From: Fimbriimonas sp.
GTDB taxonomy: Bacteria; Armatimonadota; Fimbriimonadia; Fimbriimonadales; Fimbriimonadaceae
Assembly: GCA_030447945.1 (NCBI GenBank)
Contig: JAUJNV010000099.1
Coordinates: 1 to 7,725 of the forward strand
Direction of reading: 5' to 3'
DNA length: 7,725 nucleotides
Positions 7,186 to 7,725 of this stretch are shown here, piece by piece. Position 1 is the first letter of the stretch. Each line of letters opens with the position of its first letter. The translations under genes were made by a program, and so were the position numbers. The notes under the pieces were generated by a model. The model saw only the letters and a list, made by a program, of their open reading frames with translations, had not been told where the DNA came from and did not search any database.

Positions 7186-7199
7186 TGAAGTAGGGTCCT

Positions 7200-7725
7200 A
7201 TGCTAATGCGACAAGTCTCTCTCTTAATGTTCTTGCTGGCCTTCATCGCCGCCTCGGTGGCGCAGGCTCCGAAAACGGCTCCGGCGAAGCGAGGCTCCGC
7301 TCCCAAGGCGCGTGCGGTGAAGCTCAAGGAGGGGGACGCCCTCACCGTGATCGTGTACGGTTTTGATCAATACAAGAGCGAGTGCGTCGTCTTGAGCGAT
7401 GGCTCGATCATCGGCAAGGGGTTCGGGCAGATCCCCGTGCTGGGCAAGACGCCCGCCCAGGTCGAAGCGCATATCACCCGGCTCCTGAAGAAGAACATCA
7501 AAGAGCCGATTGTGAGCGTGCTGATCGAGAAGCAGCGCGACGAGACGGTTTTCCTCACGGGGGCCAAGTCCGCGAACGGCGGGGTCATTACTCTGGCTCC
7601 GAACATGGACCTGCGGCAAATTGTGGCGATGGCCGATCTTCCGGGCGACGCCGACCTGTTTGAGGCGCACCTCGTCCGAAGCGGCCAGACGATCGAGCGA
7701 GCGCGAGTGCTGGAGATCATCCAGG
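7200..7725 (+). CDS. Polysaccharide export protein, Wza/poly-export family (3' end beyond window)
   Basis: The frame from ATG 7200 is open to the window edge (175 codons). Residues 1-23 form a signal peptide (MLMRQ, then a hydrophobic core, then AQA), followed by a Pro/Lys/Ala linker. The poly-export domain spans about 41-112. VKLKEGDALTVIVYGFDQYK corresponds to the family's L-x-P-G-D-x-L-x-I-x-V opening, SDGSIIGKGFGQIPVLGKT matches the G-x-I-x-x-P-x-x-G strand, and KEPIVSVLIE matches P-x-V-x-V. A first SLBB-like domain starts near 117 (VFLTGAK, then LAPNMDLRQIVAMADLPG). The expected role is the outer-membrane or periplasmic conduit for the polymer. No lipobox cysteine follows the signal peptide (the only Cys seen is 62), unlike Wza. 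GGG at 7193-7195, 4 bases before the ATG, serves as ribosome binding site; the ATG at 7206 is an alternative start. The gene is divergent from the sugar transferase. Confidence 0.88.
   Translation, partial: MLMRQVSLLMFLLAFIAASVAQAPKTAPAKRGSAPKARAVKLKEGDALTVIVYGFDQYKSECVVLSDGSIIGKGFGQIPVLGKTPAQVEAHITRLLKKNIKEPIVSVLIEKQRDETVFLTGAKSANGGVITLAPNMDLRQIVAMADLPGDADLFEAHLVRSGQTIERARVLEIIQ

Larger units (their letters stand above)
6798..7199. other. Divergent intergenic region, rich in inverted repeats
   Basis: This 402-base gap separates the divergently transcribed sugar transferase and export genes and must carry promoters for both. I see no convincing -35/-10 pair. The best - strand -10 candidate is TAAAAT (complement of 6903-6908), without a good -35. 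On the + strand, TTGCGC (7137) and TAACGC (7161) have 18-base spacing but match the consensus poorly. The half nearer the export gene contains several short palindromes: GGGGAACCCC (6967-6976), GGAGCC/GGCTCC (7004-7018), TGACGTCA (7036-7043), CGCCAC/GTGGCG (7052-7078), GGGGCA/TGCCCC (7087-7121) and the 9-bp repeat at 7157-7185. No riboswitch class that I know was recognised. The 6816-6960 half shows nothing else of note. Confidence 0.6.

Overview
The window is a stretch of a surface-polysaccharide (capsule, exopolysaccharide or O-antigen type) biosynthesis locus from a GC-rich (about 60-65 % by eye) bacterium. An outer-membrane-type polysaccharide export protein, a Wzz-like chain-length protein and a short polyprenyl-phosphate sugar-phosphate transferase together point to a Gram-negative (diderm) cell using Wzx/Wzy-dependent assembly. 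The phylum cannot be fixed from the sequence. Codon and base use look uniform, and I see no insertion sequence, tRNA, rRNA, CRISPR array or phage gene.

Layout. Bases 1-125 hold the tail of an unidentified + strand gene. A tightly coupled + strand operon follows: a family 2 glycosyltransferase (133-993), a multi-span Wzy-type polymerase (990-2456), a family 4 glycosyltransferase (2453-3676, starting on TTG), and an ExoA-like family 2 glycosyltransferase with a membrane tail (about 3673-4697). Each gene from the polymerase on begins inside the stop codon of the one before (ATGA, TTGA, TTGA). From the other side, a - strand pair runs toward this operon: the sugar-phosphate transferase (6797 down to 6000), then the Wzz-like gene (5971 down to about 4690). 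The two operons converge near 4690. A 402-base divergent intergenic region (6798-7199), rich in inverted repeats, separates the - strand pair from a + strand polysaccharide export gene (7200 to the window edge).

How they work together (inference from families): the sugar-phosphate transferase loads the first sugar on undecaprenyl phosphate; the GT2, GT4 and ExoA-like enzymes extend the repeat unit; the Wzy-like protein polymerises flipped units; the Wzz-like protein sets chain length; the export protein carries polymer through the outer membrane. A Wzx flippase and a tyrosine kinase are not in the window.

The most striking feature is a sharply bounded tract (about 3721-5366) in which both convergent genes, on opposite strands, are cut by many small frame changes (about ten in the ExoA-like gene, about seven in the Wzz-like gene), although the protein sequence can be followed across frames with its key motifs intact and no stop inside the followed segments. 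Everything outside the tract is intact. This looks like either a low-accuracy patch of assembly or very recent indel-driven inactivation. The second notable item is a perfect 9-bp inverted repeat (AACGTAACG, 11-base gap, CGTTACGTT) just before the ribosome binding site of the export gene.
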